From assembly GCA_022842825.1 (NCBI GenBank), contig JALHOU010000011.1:1-47608 (forward strand): a stretch of 47,608 bases of DNA. Reading direction: 5' to 3'. The position numbers and the translations under genes are program-made. Within the stretch, counting starts at the first letter, position 1; every line of letters starts with the position of its first letter. The DNA is from Rubrivivax sp. (lineage in GTDB: Bacteria > Pseudomonadota > Gammaproteobacteria > Burkholderiales > Burkholderiaceae_C). Positions 11,408 to 23,589 of this stretch are shown piece after piece. Below the pieces are notes generated by a model. It was not told the origin of the DNA. It searched no databases and saw only the letters and a list, made by a program, of their open reading frames with translations.

Positions 11408-12207
11408 CAGGCCGCCATGGCCTCCTTCGCAAGGCTCCAGGCCTGCGCCAGCTTTGCGCCGCGCGCGTGGTACGCGCTCTTGACCCGCTTCATGCGGCCT
11501 TCGATTCGCGCCTTGACATCACCCTTGGCCTGGCTCAACTGCTGCTTCAGCGACTCCGCCTTGGCCTCCGCTTCCTGCTTCAGCGTGTCCAGGCGCTGCT
11601 GGCCACGGTGCACGGCGCCATCCAGGCTGGCCTTTGTCGTTGCGAGCTTGGCCTGCAGCTTGGTCTTGGCGGCACCACTGGCGTGCGACGCCTCGGATTC
11701 GAGTTCCTTGATTTCGGCCTTGAAGGCCGCGATGTCGTGGTCGAACTGTGCTTCTGCCACTTCGGTGCGGGTGCGCCTGAAAACCTGCCCCGCAGCCGCT
11801 TCCAATGCCGAATCGACCGGAATCACCCACTCTTCCTCGATCTCGGCCACCAGGGCCACCTTGCCGGGCTGCAGATGCTGGGTGGCGGCTTCGATGAAGT
11901 CCAGGCCCACGCCTGCTACCCAGAAGTCCCGGACGGCGCCAGCCACGGTGCCTGTCACGGCACCGATGGCCACGCCCACGGGCCCGCCGAGCAGGCCGAT
12001 CAAGCTGCCGACCGCCAGCCCGGTGACGGTACCGGCAGGGCCGGTGTCCATGGACTTCTTGACGCTGACCGCGCCCTTGGCGTCACGGGCGAGCACGCCG
12101 GTGGCATACAGCGTGATGTCGCCTGCGGCGTGAAGGGCGCGCAGGGCGTTCAGCCCGGCATCCGCAGCCGTTTCGTTGTCGAAGACCGCGACCAGGAGCT
12201 TGTTCAT
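11407..12207 (-). CDS. DUF1269-type protein with glycine-zipper segment and coiled-coil tail
   Basis: 266 residues, biochemical function unknown. The first part resembles DUF1269 proteins: 'MNKLLVAVFDNETAADAGLNALRALHAAGDITLYATGVLARD'. It is followed by a Gly-rich hydrophobic stretch (about 60-93, 'GTVTGLAVGSLIGLLGGPVGVAIGAVTGTVAG') that looks like a glycine zipper able to insert in or associate with membrane. From about residue 165 the sequence is a charged helix with heptad-like Ala/Lys/Glu/Gln spacing ('EIKELESEASHASGAAKTKLQAKLATTKASL'), probably a coiled coil. It is first in the efflux operon and overlaps the next gene by one base, which suggests a role at the envelope with the exporter; that is inference. 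Confidence 0.8.
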   Translation of the reverse strand: MNKLLVAVFDNETAADAGLNALRALHAAGDITLYATGVLARDAKGAVSVKKSMDTGPAGTVTGLAVGSLIGLLGGPVGVAIGAVTGTVAGAVRDFWVAGVGLDFIEAATQHLQPGKVALVAEIEEEWVIPVDSALEAAAGQVFRRTRTEVAEAQFDHDIAAFKAEIKELESEASHASGAAKTKLQAKLATTKASLDGAVHRGQQRLDTLKQEAEAKAESLKQQLSQAKGDVKARIEGRMKRVKSAYHARGAKLAQAWSLAKEAMAA

Positions 12208-12250
12208 GTGAGATCCGATTCAGATTTGTTGAGAGCGACGACGAAAGGCG

Positions 12251-12268
12251 CATTGGCTTCAGCCAATG
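12251..12268 (-). terminator. Short perfect hairpin at the end of the frameshifted small gene
   Basis: CATTGGCT, TC, AGCCAATG is a perfect 8 bp inverted repeat spanning the stop codon of the small gene at 12259. On the minus strand it is followed by CGCCTTTCG, a poor T-run, so termination would be weak. It lies between the small gene and the DUF1269 start and could act as an attenuator or simply protect the RNA end. Confidence 0.3.
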
Positions 12269-12467
12269 GCCTTCTCGGTCGACTTGCGAAGTCGTACTGT
12301 GGCAGCGCTGACGTCGGGCTCGAATTCCTTCCAGCGGACCGCAGTGGCCTGCTTCATTTCAGCCAGCTTGGCCCCGACCGCCTTCACGTCGGACCGGGTC
12401 CTGCGCTGCAATGCACGCCGGCGACCGTGATCGCGGCAAGGGCAAGGCTGGATAGCTTCTTGTTCAT
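12259..12467 (-). pseudogene. Small exported protein gene, apparently frameshifted
   Basis: From the ATG at 12467 the frame reads a convincing short signal sequence (MNKKLSSLALAAITVAGVHCSAGPGPT) and then stops after 27 residues. In the neighbouring frame the same DNA continues as a plausible helical protein to 12259 ('RSDVKAVGAKLAEMKQATAVRWKEFEPDVSAATVRLRKSTEKAIG'). Joined across one frameshift this would be a periplasmic helical protein of about 68 residues. The ORF-track start at 12633 for the second frame is only a long open upstream stretch without signal or motif. Interpretation: a broken gene, or less likely programmed frameshifting or a sequencing error. Family not recognised. Confidence 0.55.
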
Positions 12468-12637
12468 GATTTGATTCCTCGGGTGGTTGTGCCACCAAGT
12501 CACGGGTGGCGGATGTCTGATGTGGTCGCTTGTAGGGGCATCCGATCGGCCCGTCTGTTCGACAGCGCACGCGACCTCGCGCGCTGGGCAAGCCTGACAG
12601 ACGGGCCTTGAGCGTCTGCAAGCCCTTCGTCACCGCG

Positions 12638-13609
12638 TCACTGCGCGTCTTTGGTGATCAGCAACCGGACGATCTCCGCCATCACCTCGGCGTCATGCCC
12701 AACCCAGGTATGCCCGCCGTGGTCGAAGCCGACGAACTTTGCGCCGGTGATGGCGTTAGCGGTGTATTGCGCGCTGGCATAGGTGCCGTAGCGATCGTCT
12801 CGCGCGCTGACGATGAGTGTCGGGGCATGGATCGTCTCCAACGGCGCAGGCGCCAGATGCTTTCCGACTGCCGTATCGCTGCGCAGGCCCTCGGCCCGGG
12901 CCGAGACAGGCAGGATGCCGTCGAGCATGGCCTGGACGCGCGCGCGCTCTGGCGGGCTGGCGGCCTCCAGCAACTCGGGCGGCGTGGCCAGCACGACCTT
13001 GACGACCTGATCACGCGCGACGTGCAATGCCGCCCAGAACAGGAAGTCCGAGCCGAGCAGCCGCATCATCGTGTTCTCGACCCACGCCGGCATGGGCGCG
13101 GCCGAGTCCGCCTGCGTCGGCGGCTTGTAGGTGAGCGGCACCAGCAGAATCAGCGCGCTGACCCGGTCCGGATGCCGAAGCGCCATCCGCAGCGCCGAGG
13201 GCGCACCGGCCGAACCGCCCATCACGGCTGCGCGGGGGATACCCAACGCGTCGAGCAGGCACACATGCGCATCGGCTTGCGCTGCAGCGGATGAGTCCGC
13301 CGGCATCGGTGTGCGCAGGTAGCCGAATCGCGACATCGCGATGACCCGCATGCCGTGCTGTGCCAGCGCCCCCGCGAACGCCATGCCCTGGTCGTGTCCG
13401 CCGCCACTGCCATGCACCACCAGCAGCGGCACGCCGGCCCCGGCCTGCTGCACCTCGATCGGCCCGCAGCGCGTATCGATCAGGGCGCTTCCTTTGGCGC
13501 TGCGGGCGCGGGCGCGCTGCAGGTCGTCATCAAAGTGCCACCAGATCAAGAAACCTGCCACTGCGAGCACCGCCGCGACGACACCCGCAACCCAAGTGGC
13601 GCCGGCCAT
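12638..13609 (-). CDS. Alpha/beta hydrolase with N-terminal membrane anchor
   Basis: 323 residues from ATG 13609. A GTG at 13621 overlapping the previous stop (GTGA) is an alternative that would add four residues. The N-terminus 'ATWVAGVVAAVLAVAGFLIWWHF' is a hydrophobic anchor. The hydrolase fold has 'LLVVHGSGGGHDQG' (oxyanion region), the nucleophile elbow 'MGGSAGAPSA' (Ser), acid 'SARDDRYGTYAS' and final 'HGGHTWVGH' (His). The triad looks complete, so it is probably an active esterase-like or related enzyme, but alpha/beta hydrolases cannot be given a substrate from motifs alone. It follows the DUF6544 gene without a gap and is last in that cluster. Confidence 0.88.
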   Translation of the reverse strand: MAGATWVAGVVAAVLAVAGFLIWWHFDDDLQRARARSAKGSALIDTRCGPIEVQQAGAGVPLLVVHGSGGGHDQGMAFAGALAQHGMRVIAMSRFGYLRTPMPADSSAAAQADAHVCLLDALGIPRAAVMGGSAGAPSALRMALRHPDRVSALILLVPLTYKPPTQADSAAPMPAWVENTMMRLLGSDFLFWAALHVARDQVVKVVLATPPELLEAASPPERARVQAMLDGILPVSARAEGLRSDTAVGKHLAPAPLETIHAPTLIVSARDDRYGTYASAQYTANAITGAKFVGFDHGGHTWVGHDAEVMAEIVRLLITKDAQ

Positions 13610-13617
13610 CGGGCGGA

Positions 13618-14496
13618 TCACGGCGAGAACTCGAAGGCCAACGCGGTGACCGTGCCAATGAAGTAGGGCCTGCGCCCTTCGGGCCGCATCCAGGCCACTT
13701 CGCCCGTGAACGGCACCTGCACGCCGTCTCGCACCTGGTAGTTCGACCAGACGCCTTCCCACGGGGCCATGACCATCTTGTCACCGACCATGCCGCCGCG
13801 CGCGTCGGCGCGGAAGGAGCCGATCAGATCCGCGTCGTTGAACCTGAACAGCAGCGTCAGCGTGAGCGGGCCATCGGCGAAGGTCGCATGTGCCGAGTGG
13901 TCGTCGACCGCCTCCCAGCGCACACCCTGGCTGGGCAGCAGGGCGGTCGGGTACCAGGCCACCTCCGCGCACCAGCGCATGAACTCACCGCGGGCGATCT
14001 CACCCTCACCCTGGATGTCAGCCATCGTGAACAGGCCCTCGATCGTCGCGTGCAACTGCCCCTTGCCGACGATGTAGCTGTCGACGACACGCACGTTCAC
14101 ACCCGGCAGCATCGCGATCTTGGCGTCCCACAGGAACCCGGGCCGGCGGGCGACGACTCGCTGGCGCGACGTGAACGGCTTCCACTGCTCAGCGGTGGGC
14201 GACATGTTGAAAGTGCCGGCGATCTCGATGGTGACGGCATTGATGATCGGCTGGCCGTCCTTCAGCACCGCGCGGAAGTAGCGCTGCACCGGTTCCGGCA
14301 GTCCCTCGAGTTCGCGCGCGTCGTAGCGGGTCGGCAGCGAGCCGGGCCCTGGCTTGCCGTCGAGGCGACCGCGCTCCAGTCCAGCCCGCAGTGCACTTGT
14401 CTCGCCAGCCCACCGGCTCTCGCCCAGGATCGAGAGGCCGACGGCCGTGAGTCCCAGCACGACCAGGCTAAGCCCCAGCCACAGCAACCCAGTCAT
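13618..14496 (-). CDS. DUF6544/DUF6920-type conserved protein
   Basis: 292 residues; no enzymatic role is known to me for this family. The ATG at 14496 has a strong GGAGGA ribosome-binding site. An N-terminal hydrophobic helix (LLWLGLSLVVLGLTAVGLSIL) precedes a soluble domain with family-like blocks 'PEPVQRYFRAVLKDGQPII', 'RRPGFLWDAKIAMLPGVNVRVVDSYIVGKG' and 'GEIARGEFMRWCAEVAWYPTALLPS'. The fold is probably a beta-rich ligand-binding type. It sits directly after the remains of a nitroreductase gene and before an alpha/beta hydrolase, with a one-codon-scale junction to the latter. The upstream part of the 471-residue ORF-track frame is nitroreductase debris and not part of this protein. Confidence 0.82.
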   Translation of the reverse strand: MTGLLWLGLSLVVLGLTAVGLSILGESRWAGETSALRAGLERGRLDGKPGPGSLPTRYDARELEGLPEPVQRYFRAVLKDGQPIINAVTIEIAGTFNMSPTAEQWKPFTSRQRVVARRPGFLWDAKIAMLPGVNVRVVDSYIVGKGQLHATIEGLFTMADIQGEGEIARGEFMRWCAEVAWYPTALLPSQGVRWEAVDDHSAHATFADGPLTLTLLFRFNDADLIGSFRADARGGMVGDKMVMAPWEGVWSNYQVRDGVQVPFTGEVAWMRPEGRRPYFIGTVTALAFEFSP

Positions 14497-14563
14497 ACGA
14501 TTTCCTCCCGAACGGCCAACGGACCTCAAACCAACACCGATTCGACCGGCCGGCGCAACGACC

Positions 14564-15068
14564 GCGGCAGCCTTCAACTCCTTGACGAAGGCGGCATCGG
14601 CCATCTGCGCGGTGTGAACTGGGGCGTGGTCTGCGCGCGCGTGGGTTCGAGCGACACGCGCACCGCGCCGTCCGCCGCGTCGAATTGCACACCGGCCTTG
14701 AGACCGTGGGCCAGCGAAGCCTGACTGAGGTTCTCCGCGGCGCAACCCAGCGAGACGAAGAGGTGATGGTTGTCCGGGTCCACCGCGGGGCAGCGACGCG
14801 CCAGGTCCGGCAGGAGGTTGATGGAGCGGCCTTCGGCGGTGACGGCGAACTTCCAGCACTGCGTGTTGTGGCTGGAAGGCGCCAGGGTGGCACAGCGAAC
14901 CAGTTCCCGGGCGAGTGGAGCGTTGCTCAGTCCCGAGTTGTCGCCGGTCGCAGCACCGGGTTGCCACGTGCGCTCGGCCACGGCCGCCGCAGGCTCCCCG
15001 GAGCAGCCGGCAAGCGGGGCCACCGCCAGCCATGGCGTCGAAGCGGCGAACTGTCTGCGTGTGATCAT
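14564..15068 (-). pseudogene. Nitroreductase-family (Acg-like) gene with internal out-of-frame deletion and missing C-terminus
   Basis: The N-terminal part is clear: twin-arginine-like start 'MITRRQF', a signal with 'LAGC', then 'LVRCATLAPSSHNTQCWKFAV' and 'DLARRCPAVDPDNHHLFVSLGCAAENLSQASLAHGL', as in flavin nitroreductases of about 330-370 residues. After 'VSLEPTRAQTTP' the frame jumps. The next DNA, in a different frame, encodes 'VHTAQMADAAFVKELKAA', which in intact relatives as I recall them lies some 70 residues further on. The remaining roughly 150 residues are absent and the DUF6544 gene begins. So there is an internal deletion that shifts the frame plus loss of the C-terminal half. The in-frame product (stop at 14574) would lack most of the FMN site. 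The start overlaps the DUF6064 stop by 4 bp. Confidence 0.75.
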
Positions 15069-15715
15069 GAGGTCCAGGTCCGAAGGGGTCTGCCCGAGGG
15101 CAGGAGCAGCGCGAGGCCCACCACGCCTGCAGCGATGAGGCCGAGGTCAGGCTGGACGCCGAGAAGGAATGCCGCCTGCGCGCCGACCCCGCACCACAGG
15201 ATTGGAACGATCAAGAGGCTTCGCGGCGCGGGCGGTACGGCGAAGCACAGCAGTCCGATGGTGAATATCGTCGTCGGGCACGGCAGGCCGAACGTCGGCG
15301 TCGTCGGATACGGATGCCCGGCATAGGCGGACCAGACCGGGTACACCACCAGGGCGAAGGCGATGAGCACGACGCCCGCCGTTGCCCTCGGGCCCGGCGC
15401 CCAACGGAGGCTGAGCCTTCGTCGCACCACGCCCTGCCAGACGAACACGATCGCGCCGGCAGCGGACATGGCTGCGAAGCCGTAGGCGGCAGGACTGATG
15501 CGAGAGAAGAAGGCCAGGTGGTAGGCCAAGGCGATCCACGCCCAAAGCAGGCCGAGGATGGCCGACACCGCAACGCCGGACCAGGGCCGCGGCCTCAGCG
15601 CGGCGACCGTGGCGGACAGGGCCAGCGCCACGAGGATCCACTGCATTGGCCAAACGGCCAGGTTGTAGTCACGGAAGACACCGTAGAACTGTTCGACCGT
15701 GAACGGAAGGACCAT
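15065..15715 (-). CDS. DUF6064 family integral membrane protein
   Basis: 216 residues with about seven hydrophobic helices and little else. The start 'MVLPFTVEQFYGVFRDYNLAVWPMQ' is characteristic of DUF6064 membrane proteins. Helices alternate with short basic loops, for example 'WILVALALSATVAAL', 'AVSAILGLLWAWIALAYHLAFF' and 'TIFTIGLLCFAVPPAP'. Function unknown; no cofactor motif is visible. It heads the DUF6064, nitroreductase remnant, DUF6544, hydrolase cluster and is coupled to the nitroreductase remnant by an ATGA overlap. Confidence 0.82.
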   Translation of the reverse strand: MVLPFTVEQFYGVFRDYNLAVWPMQWILVALALSATVAALRPRPWSGVAVSAILGLLWAWIALAYHLAFFSRISPAAYGFAAMSAAGAIVFVWQGVVRRRLSLRWAPGPRATAGVVLIAFALVVYPVWSAYAGHPYPTTPTFGLPCPTTIFTIGLLCFAVPPAPRSLLIVPILWCGVGAQAAFLLGVQPDLGLIAAGVVGLALLLPSGRPLRTWTS

Positions 15716-15810
15716 ATCGGTCCAGGTTAGGGGACAAGCGCTGCGCCGGTCTGTTCGTTGGCGGACAGGCAGAGACGAGCCGAACCCGCGCGGCTTTGAC
15801 CGGCCTCACA

Positions 15811-16305
15811 TCAGTTGTTTCTGGGGCCGCACTTGGGCTCCGGACTGGCAATGACGTTGCAATGATCGAAGGCTTCGACCTTGGTGGCACCGCGCGTGGT
15901 CCGATAGGGGCCGAAGCACTCGACACTCTCGTCGTAGAGGCGCCACCATGTGGAGCAGTCGGTGGCCTCGGTCATGACCTCGCTCGGCCGCTTCGCGCTG
16001 GGCTGGGACGCCACCCTCGCTGGACCCCGTGCACCGGACGCTGCGTCCGCTGGCGGCCTGACCGCCGCCCGGCGCGCCTTTGCCTTGTCGCTGGCGACCT
16101 TTCTCTCCGCGGCCTGACGCTGTTCTGCGGTTAGTTCGTAGCGCTGCGAGTTGGTACAGACAGCGCCCTTCTTGTACTTGTCCGGGGCCACTTCCGCGAA
16201 CTGCGTCCGGCCCGTCTCGTCCACCCAACGACAGATGGCTGTGGCCCCTGCACCACAGGAGATCAGCAGCAGCGCCGCAGCGGCGAGCGTCCCTGGCATA
16301 GACAT
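15811..16305 (-). CDS. Exported DUF4124-like protein
   Basis: 164 residues. A Sec signal peptide (MSMPGTLAAAALLLISCGAGATA) is followed directly by 'ICRWVDETGRTQFAEVAPDKYKKGAVC', the pattern of DUF4124 domains ('x-Y-x-W-x-D-x-x-G-x-x-x-Y'). A charged helical middle (about 60-110) and a Cys-containing C-terminal block 'DCSTWWRLYDESVECFGPYR' follow, with paired cysteines that may form disulfides. Periplasmic, role unknown. It is transcribed divergently from the alcohol dehydrogenase, with a 190 bp space between them. A second, unrelated-length DUF4124 protein is at 22590. Confidence 0.78.
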   Translation of the reverse strand: MSMPGTLAAAALLLISCGAGATAICRWVDETGRTQFAEVAPDKYKKGAVCTNSQRYELTAEQRQAAERKVASDKAKARRAAVRPPADAASGARGPARVASQPSAKRPSEVMTEATDCSTWWRLYDESVECFGPYRTTRGATKVEAFDHCNVIASPEPKCGPRNN

Positions 16306-16495
16306 GGTTCAAGAGCCCTGTGCAACGTCGGCGCCAGCCCGGCACGCCAACACAACCACGGTACTTCCACCGCGCTGCGGGGGCCGTTCGGCAGCGCACA
16401 GACCCGTGCCGCGATCGGCTGCATCGTGCGTCTTGACCAAGGTCTCGCGCCGCGAGATGCCGAATCAGGTCCAGTCCAAGGCCAAGGAGTGCGCG

Positions 16496-17533
16496 ATGCA
16501 AGCCCTCATCTACAACGGACCCGGCAAGAAGAACCTGGAAGACCGACCCAAGCCCACCCTGCAGGCACCGACCGATGCGGTGGTCCGAATCACCAAGACA
16601 ACGATCTGCGGCACCGACCTGCACATCCTCAAAGGGGACGTGCCGACCTGCGCGGCGGGCACCGTGCTCGGTCACGAAGGCGTCGGCATCGTGGACGCCG
16701 TGGGGGCGGGTGTCACCACCTTCAAGCCAGGTGACCGGGTGCTGATCTCCTGCATCAGCGCCTGCGGCCGATGCGACTACTGCCGCAAGGGCATGTATTC
16801 GCACTGCACCACCGGCGGCTGGATTCTCGGCAATCGCATCGACGGCACCCAGGCAGAGTTCGTCCGCATTCCCTATGCGGACACCAGCCTGTACCCCATC
16901 CCCGCCGGTGCCGACGAAGAAGCGCTGGTGATGCTGAGCGACATCCTGCCCACCGGATTCGAGTGCGGGGTTCTCAACGGCAAGGTGCAGGTCGGCGGTA
17001 GCGTCGCCATCGTGGGTTCAGGTCCCATCGGCCTGGCAGCGCTGCTGACTGCGCAGTTCCATTCACCCTCGCAGATCATCATGATCGACCTCGACAACAA
17101 CCGCCTGGCGGTGAGCCAGCGTTTCGGTGCCACCGAGATCGTCAACAGCAGCGACGGCAAGGCGGCCGAAAGGGTCATGGCACTGACCGGCGGCCGCGGC
17201 GTGGACACCGCCATCGAAGCCGTGGGCATCCCGGCCACCTTCGAACTCTGCCAGGACATCGTGGCACCCGGCGGCACCATCGCCAACGTGGGCGTGCATG
17301 GCGTCAAGGTTGATCTGCACCTGGAGCGGCTGTGGTCGCACAACGTGACGATCACAACGCGACTCGTGGACACGGTGACGATCCCGATGCTGCTCAAGAC
17401 GGTGCAGTCCAAGCGCATCGATGCCGGCCAGTTGATCACCCACCGCTTCAGGCTCGATCAGATCCTTCAGGCCTACGAGACCTTCGGCAAAGCATCGAGC
17501 ACCAAGGCACTCAAGGTCATGATCGAGGCCTGA
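16496..17533 (+). CDS. Zinc-dependent alcohol dehydrogenase (MDR superfamily)
   Basis: 345 residues, cytoplasmic NAD(P)-dependent dehydrogenase. The ATG at 16496 follows an AAGGAG ribosome-binding site; the longer ORF-track frame lacks similarity upstream. Catalytic zinc ligands are Cys38 ('TICGTDLHIL') and the 'GHEGVG' motif (His60/Glu61). The structural zinc loop is complete: Cys90, Cys93, Cys96 and Cys104 in 'CGRCDYCRKGMYSHC'. The Rossmann motif 'VGSGPIG' is near residue 170 and an acidic residue after the second strand ('IMIDLDNNR') favours NAD+. The pattern resembles broad-range secondary or primary alcohol dehydrogenases of Burkholderiales. It is probably monocistronic apart from the DUF411 remnant just downstream. 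Natural substrate unknown. Confidence 0.9.
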   Translation: MQALIYNGPGKKNLEDRPKPTLQAPTDAVVRITKTTICGTDLHILKGDVPTCAAGTVLGHEGVGIVDAVGAGVTTFKPGDRVLISCISACGRCDYCRKGMYSHCTTGGWILGNRIDGTQAEFVRIPYADTSLYPIPAGADEEALVMLSDILPTGFECGVLNGKVQVGGSVAIVGSGPIGLAALLTAQFHSPSQIIMIDLDNNRLAVSQRFGATEIVNSSDGKAAERVMALTGGRGVDTAIEAVGIPATFELCQDIVAPGGTIANVGVHGVKVDLHLERLWSHNVTITTRLVDTVTIPMLLKTVQSKRIDAGQLITHRFRLDQILQAYETFGKASSTKALKVMIEA

Positions 17534-18003
17534 TGGGCAAGGCGACAGTAGCGTCGCCGCCATATTCCGCTGTGGGCATCACACTGACGCTGCCTGTCGG
17601 CTGCAGGCCAGGCGCCCCGGCCGGATCGCCCAAGCTGGCGTCGCGCGCCATGGCCGAGTCGGAGGCCATGGGCTTGTCCGTTCCCGGCATGCCGGCCTCG
17701 GCACCCGGAACGGATGTTCCAGGTCGAAAGGACCCGCACGAGGTGCTGCTGGTCGACACGTCAGGCCAGTCGAGTGTCTTTGTGCGTCACCTGAAGTGGG
17801 AACCGCGCGTCGATGCCACGCGCACCGACACTGAGGACCTGACCATCGGCAGGTTCGCCTCGACGCGGCGCCGCGCGGCTTCCACCAGCGGCGCGATCGA
17901 TTCGCCGCGTTGGCCGATCGACGGTCGGGAAACTGGCAGCACTGCGGACGATGGCTCCTGCCCAGGATGTCAAATTCCACTGGTCGCTGTCCTTGTCAGC
18001 TGA
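17533..18003 (+). pseudogene. DUF411 gene remnant (C-terminal block only)
   Basis: The open frame begins at an ATG overlapping the dehydrogenase stop (TGATG) and gives 156 residues. Only about residues 40-86 look like a known family: 'AMGLSVPGMPASAPGTDVPGRKDPHEVLLVDTSGQSSVFVRH' closely matches the C-terminal end of DUF411 metal-associated proteins ('GLAVPGMPxGSPGM...'). The N-terminal thioredoxin-like half with its conserved cysteines is missing, and the sequence after 'VRH' is Arg/Ser/Thr-rich without motif. I read it as a decayed DUF411 gene with flanking non-coding DNA. Positions 18004-18078, before the guaA stop, hold nothing recognisable. Confidence 0.6.
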
Positions 18004-18078
18004 CCGACCGGGGTGGGTCGACTTCAGGCGTCCCTGGGCAGCGAGACCGGACGTTCTTGGCCCGCTTTTTTCAACCCG

Positions 18079-19665
<1,587 letters not shown>

Positions 19666-19672
19666 GCCGTGT

Positions 19673-22451
<2,779 letters not shown>

Positions 22452-22589
22452 CGGACGGGGCTCAAGTCGGCTTCGGTCGGCATGGCCATGCGCATTCCGT
22501 GAAGCCGGCCGCCTTCGAAGCGTTTCGCTACGAGATCATCCGAAGTACAAGGCCACGTGCCCGGTCCACGGGCACTACACTCCACAGCC

Positions 22590-23144
22590 ATGCTGAACGC
22601 CCTGCCCTCGCGCCGTGCCGGCATCGTCGCGGCTGCTGCGTGCCTGGTGGCCTTTGCGGCCCTGTCATTCACCGCACCTGCCGAGGCGCAATGGCGCTGG
22701 CGCGACGCGAGCGGCCGCGTCACGGCCAGCGATCGGCCGCCGCCGAAGGAAATCCCCGAGAAGGACATCCTGAGCCGCCCGGCGACCGCAGCGCAGCGCC
22801 GGCCGGTCGCCACGGCCGAGCCGGCCTCGGCAGCGGCTTCCGGAGCGGCCGCGGCCACGAGCGCGCCAGCCGCCTCCGCTCCAGGCGGGCTGCAGGCCGA
22901 AGTGGAGGCCCGGCGCAAGCGCACCGAGCAGGAGCAGGCGACCCGCGCCAAGGCCGAGGAGGAGCGCCTCGCGGCGCAGCGTGGAGAGAACTGCCGGCGC
23001 GCACGTTCTCATGTGGCGGCACTCGAAAGCGGGCAACGCATGGCGCGCACCAACGAACGCGGCGAGCGCGAGGTCCTCGACGACCGCGGTCGTGCCGAGG
23101 AGATGCGCAGCGCCCGTGCCGTGATCACGAGCGACTGCCGCTGA
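22590..23144 (+). CDS. Exported DUF4124 domain protein
   Basis: 184 residues. The ATG at 22590 begins a signal peptide ([33 protein letters not shown]). The mature protein opens with the DUF4124 block '[31 protein letters not shown]'. An Ala/Ser-rich linker (about 75-105), a charged helix ('[30 protein letters not shown]') and a short conserved-looking end with '[22 protein letters not shown]' follow. This architecture is common for the DUF4124 protein beside guaB in Burkholderiales. Periplasmic, no known activity. It is divergent from guaB. Confidence 0.85.
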   Translation: MLNALPSRRAGIVAAAACLVAFAALSFTAPAEAQWRWRDASGRVTASDRPPPKEIPEKDILSRPATAAQRRPVATAEPASAAASGAAAATSAPAASAPGGLQAEVEARRKRTEQEQATRAKAEEERLAAQRGENCRRARSHVAALESGQRMARTNERGEREVLDDRGRAEEMRSARAVITSDCR

Positions 23145-23196
23145 TCGACGCGCCCGCCGCCGTAGGGTGGCACGGCGGTGGCTCAGGGTCCTTCGA

Positions 23197-23520
23197 TCAC
23201 TTGGCTGCGCTCTCCGGCCCGGTTTCGCCGGCCTTGGCCCGCGCGTTCTCGCGATGTCGCTGGTAGCGCTGACGGCGGGCTTCCTTGGGGTCGACCCGCA
23301 ACGGGCGGTAGATCTCGACACGGTCGCGATCGCGCAGCGGCGAGTTGAGTTCCTTTGGCTTGCACCAGATGCCCACGCGCACGCTCGCTTCGTCAAACCC
23401 GTGCCTGGCCACCAGGCCGCTGGCTCGCAGGGCGTCGGCCAACGTCGAGCCGAGCGGCATCTGCAGCGAAACCAGGTCCACCTCGCCCGCACGGGGTGAG
23501 TAGGCGACCTCGACCGTCAT
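23197..23520 (-). CDS. rnfH: RnfH family protein (UPF0125)
   Basis: 107 residues, a small ubiquitin-like beta-grasp protein. Start at ATG 23520 ('[22 protein letters not shown]') fits the family; the upstream ATG at 23565 adds 15 residues without similarity. The hallmark '[37 protein letters not shown]' is complete. It lies downstream of ratA in the same direction, the usual ratA-rnfH arrangement beside smpB. Biochemical role not established; the name comes from linkage to Rnf genes elsewhere, which are not here. Confidence 0.93.
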   Translation of the reverse strand: MTVEVAYSPRAGEVDLVSLQMPLGSTLADALRASGLVARHGFDEASVRVGIWCKPKELNSPLRDRDRVEIYRPLRVDPKEARRQRYQRHRENARAKAGETGPESAAK

Positions 23521-23589
23521 GATCGGTGAGGCGGGCGACGGCACGGAAGGCAGGCTCACGATCAACGCCTGCGCCGCCCCGCCGGCGCC

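Noticed and set aside
18000-18078. T-run (CGCTTTTTT) before the guaA stop as a terminator for the dehydrogenase transcript
   Set aside because: The nearest stem (CGTCC/GGACG) is short, has a long loop and is not next to the T-run.
22590-23144. Possible relation of the two DUF4124 proteins (15811 and 22590) as a recent duplication
   Set aside because: They share only the short DUF4124 start; lengths and C-terminal parts differ completely.
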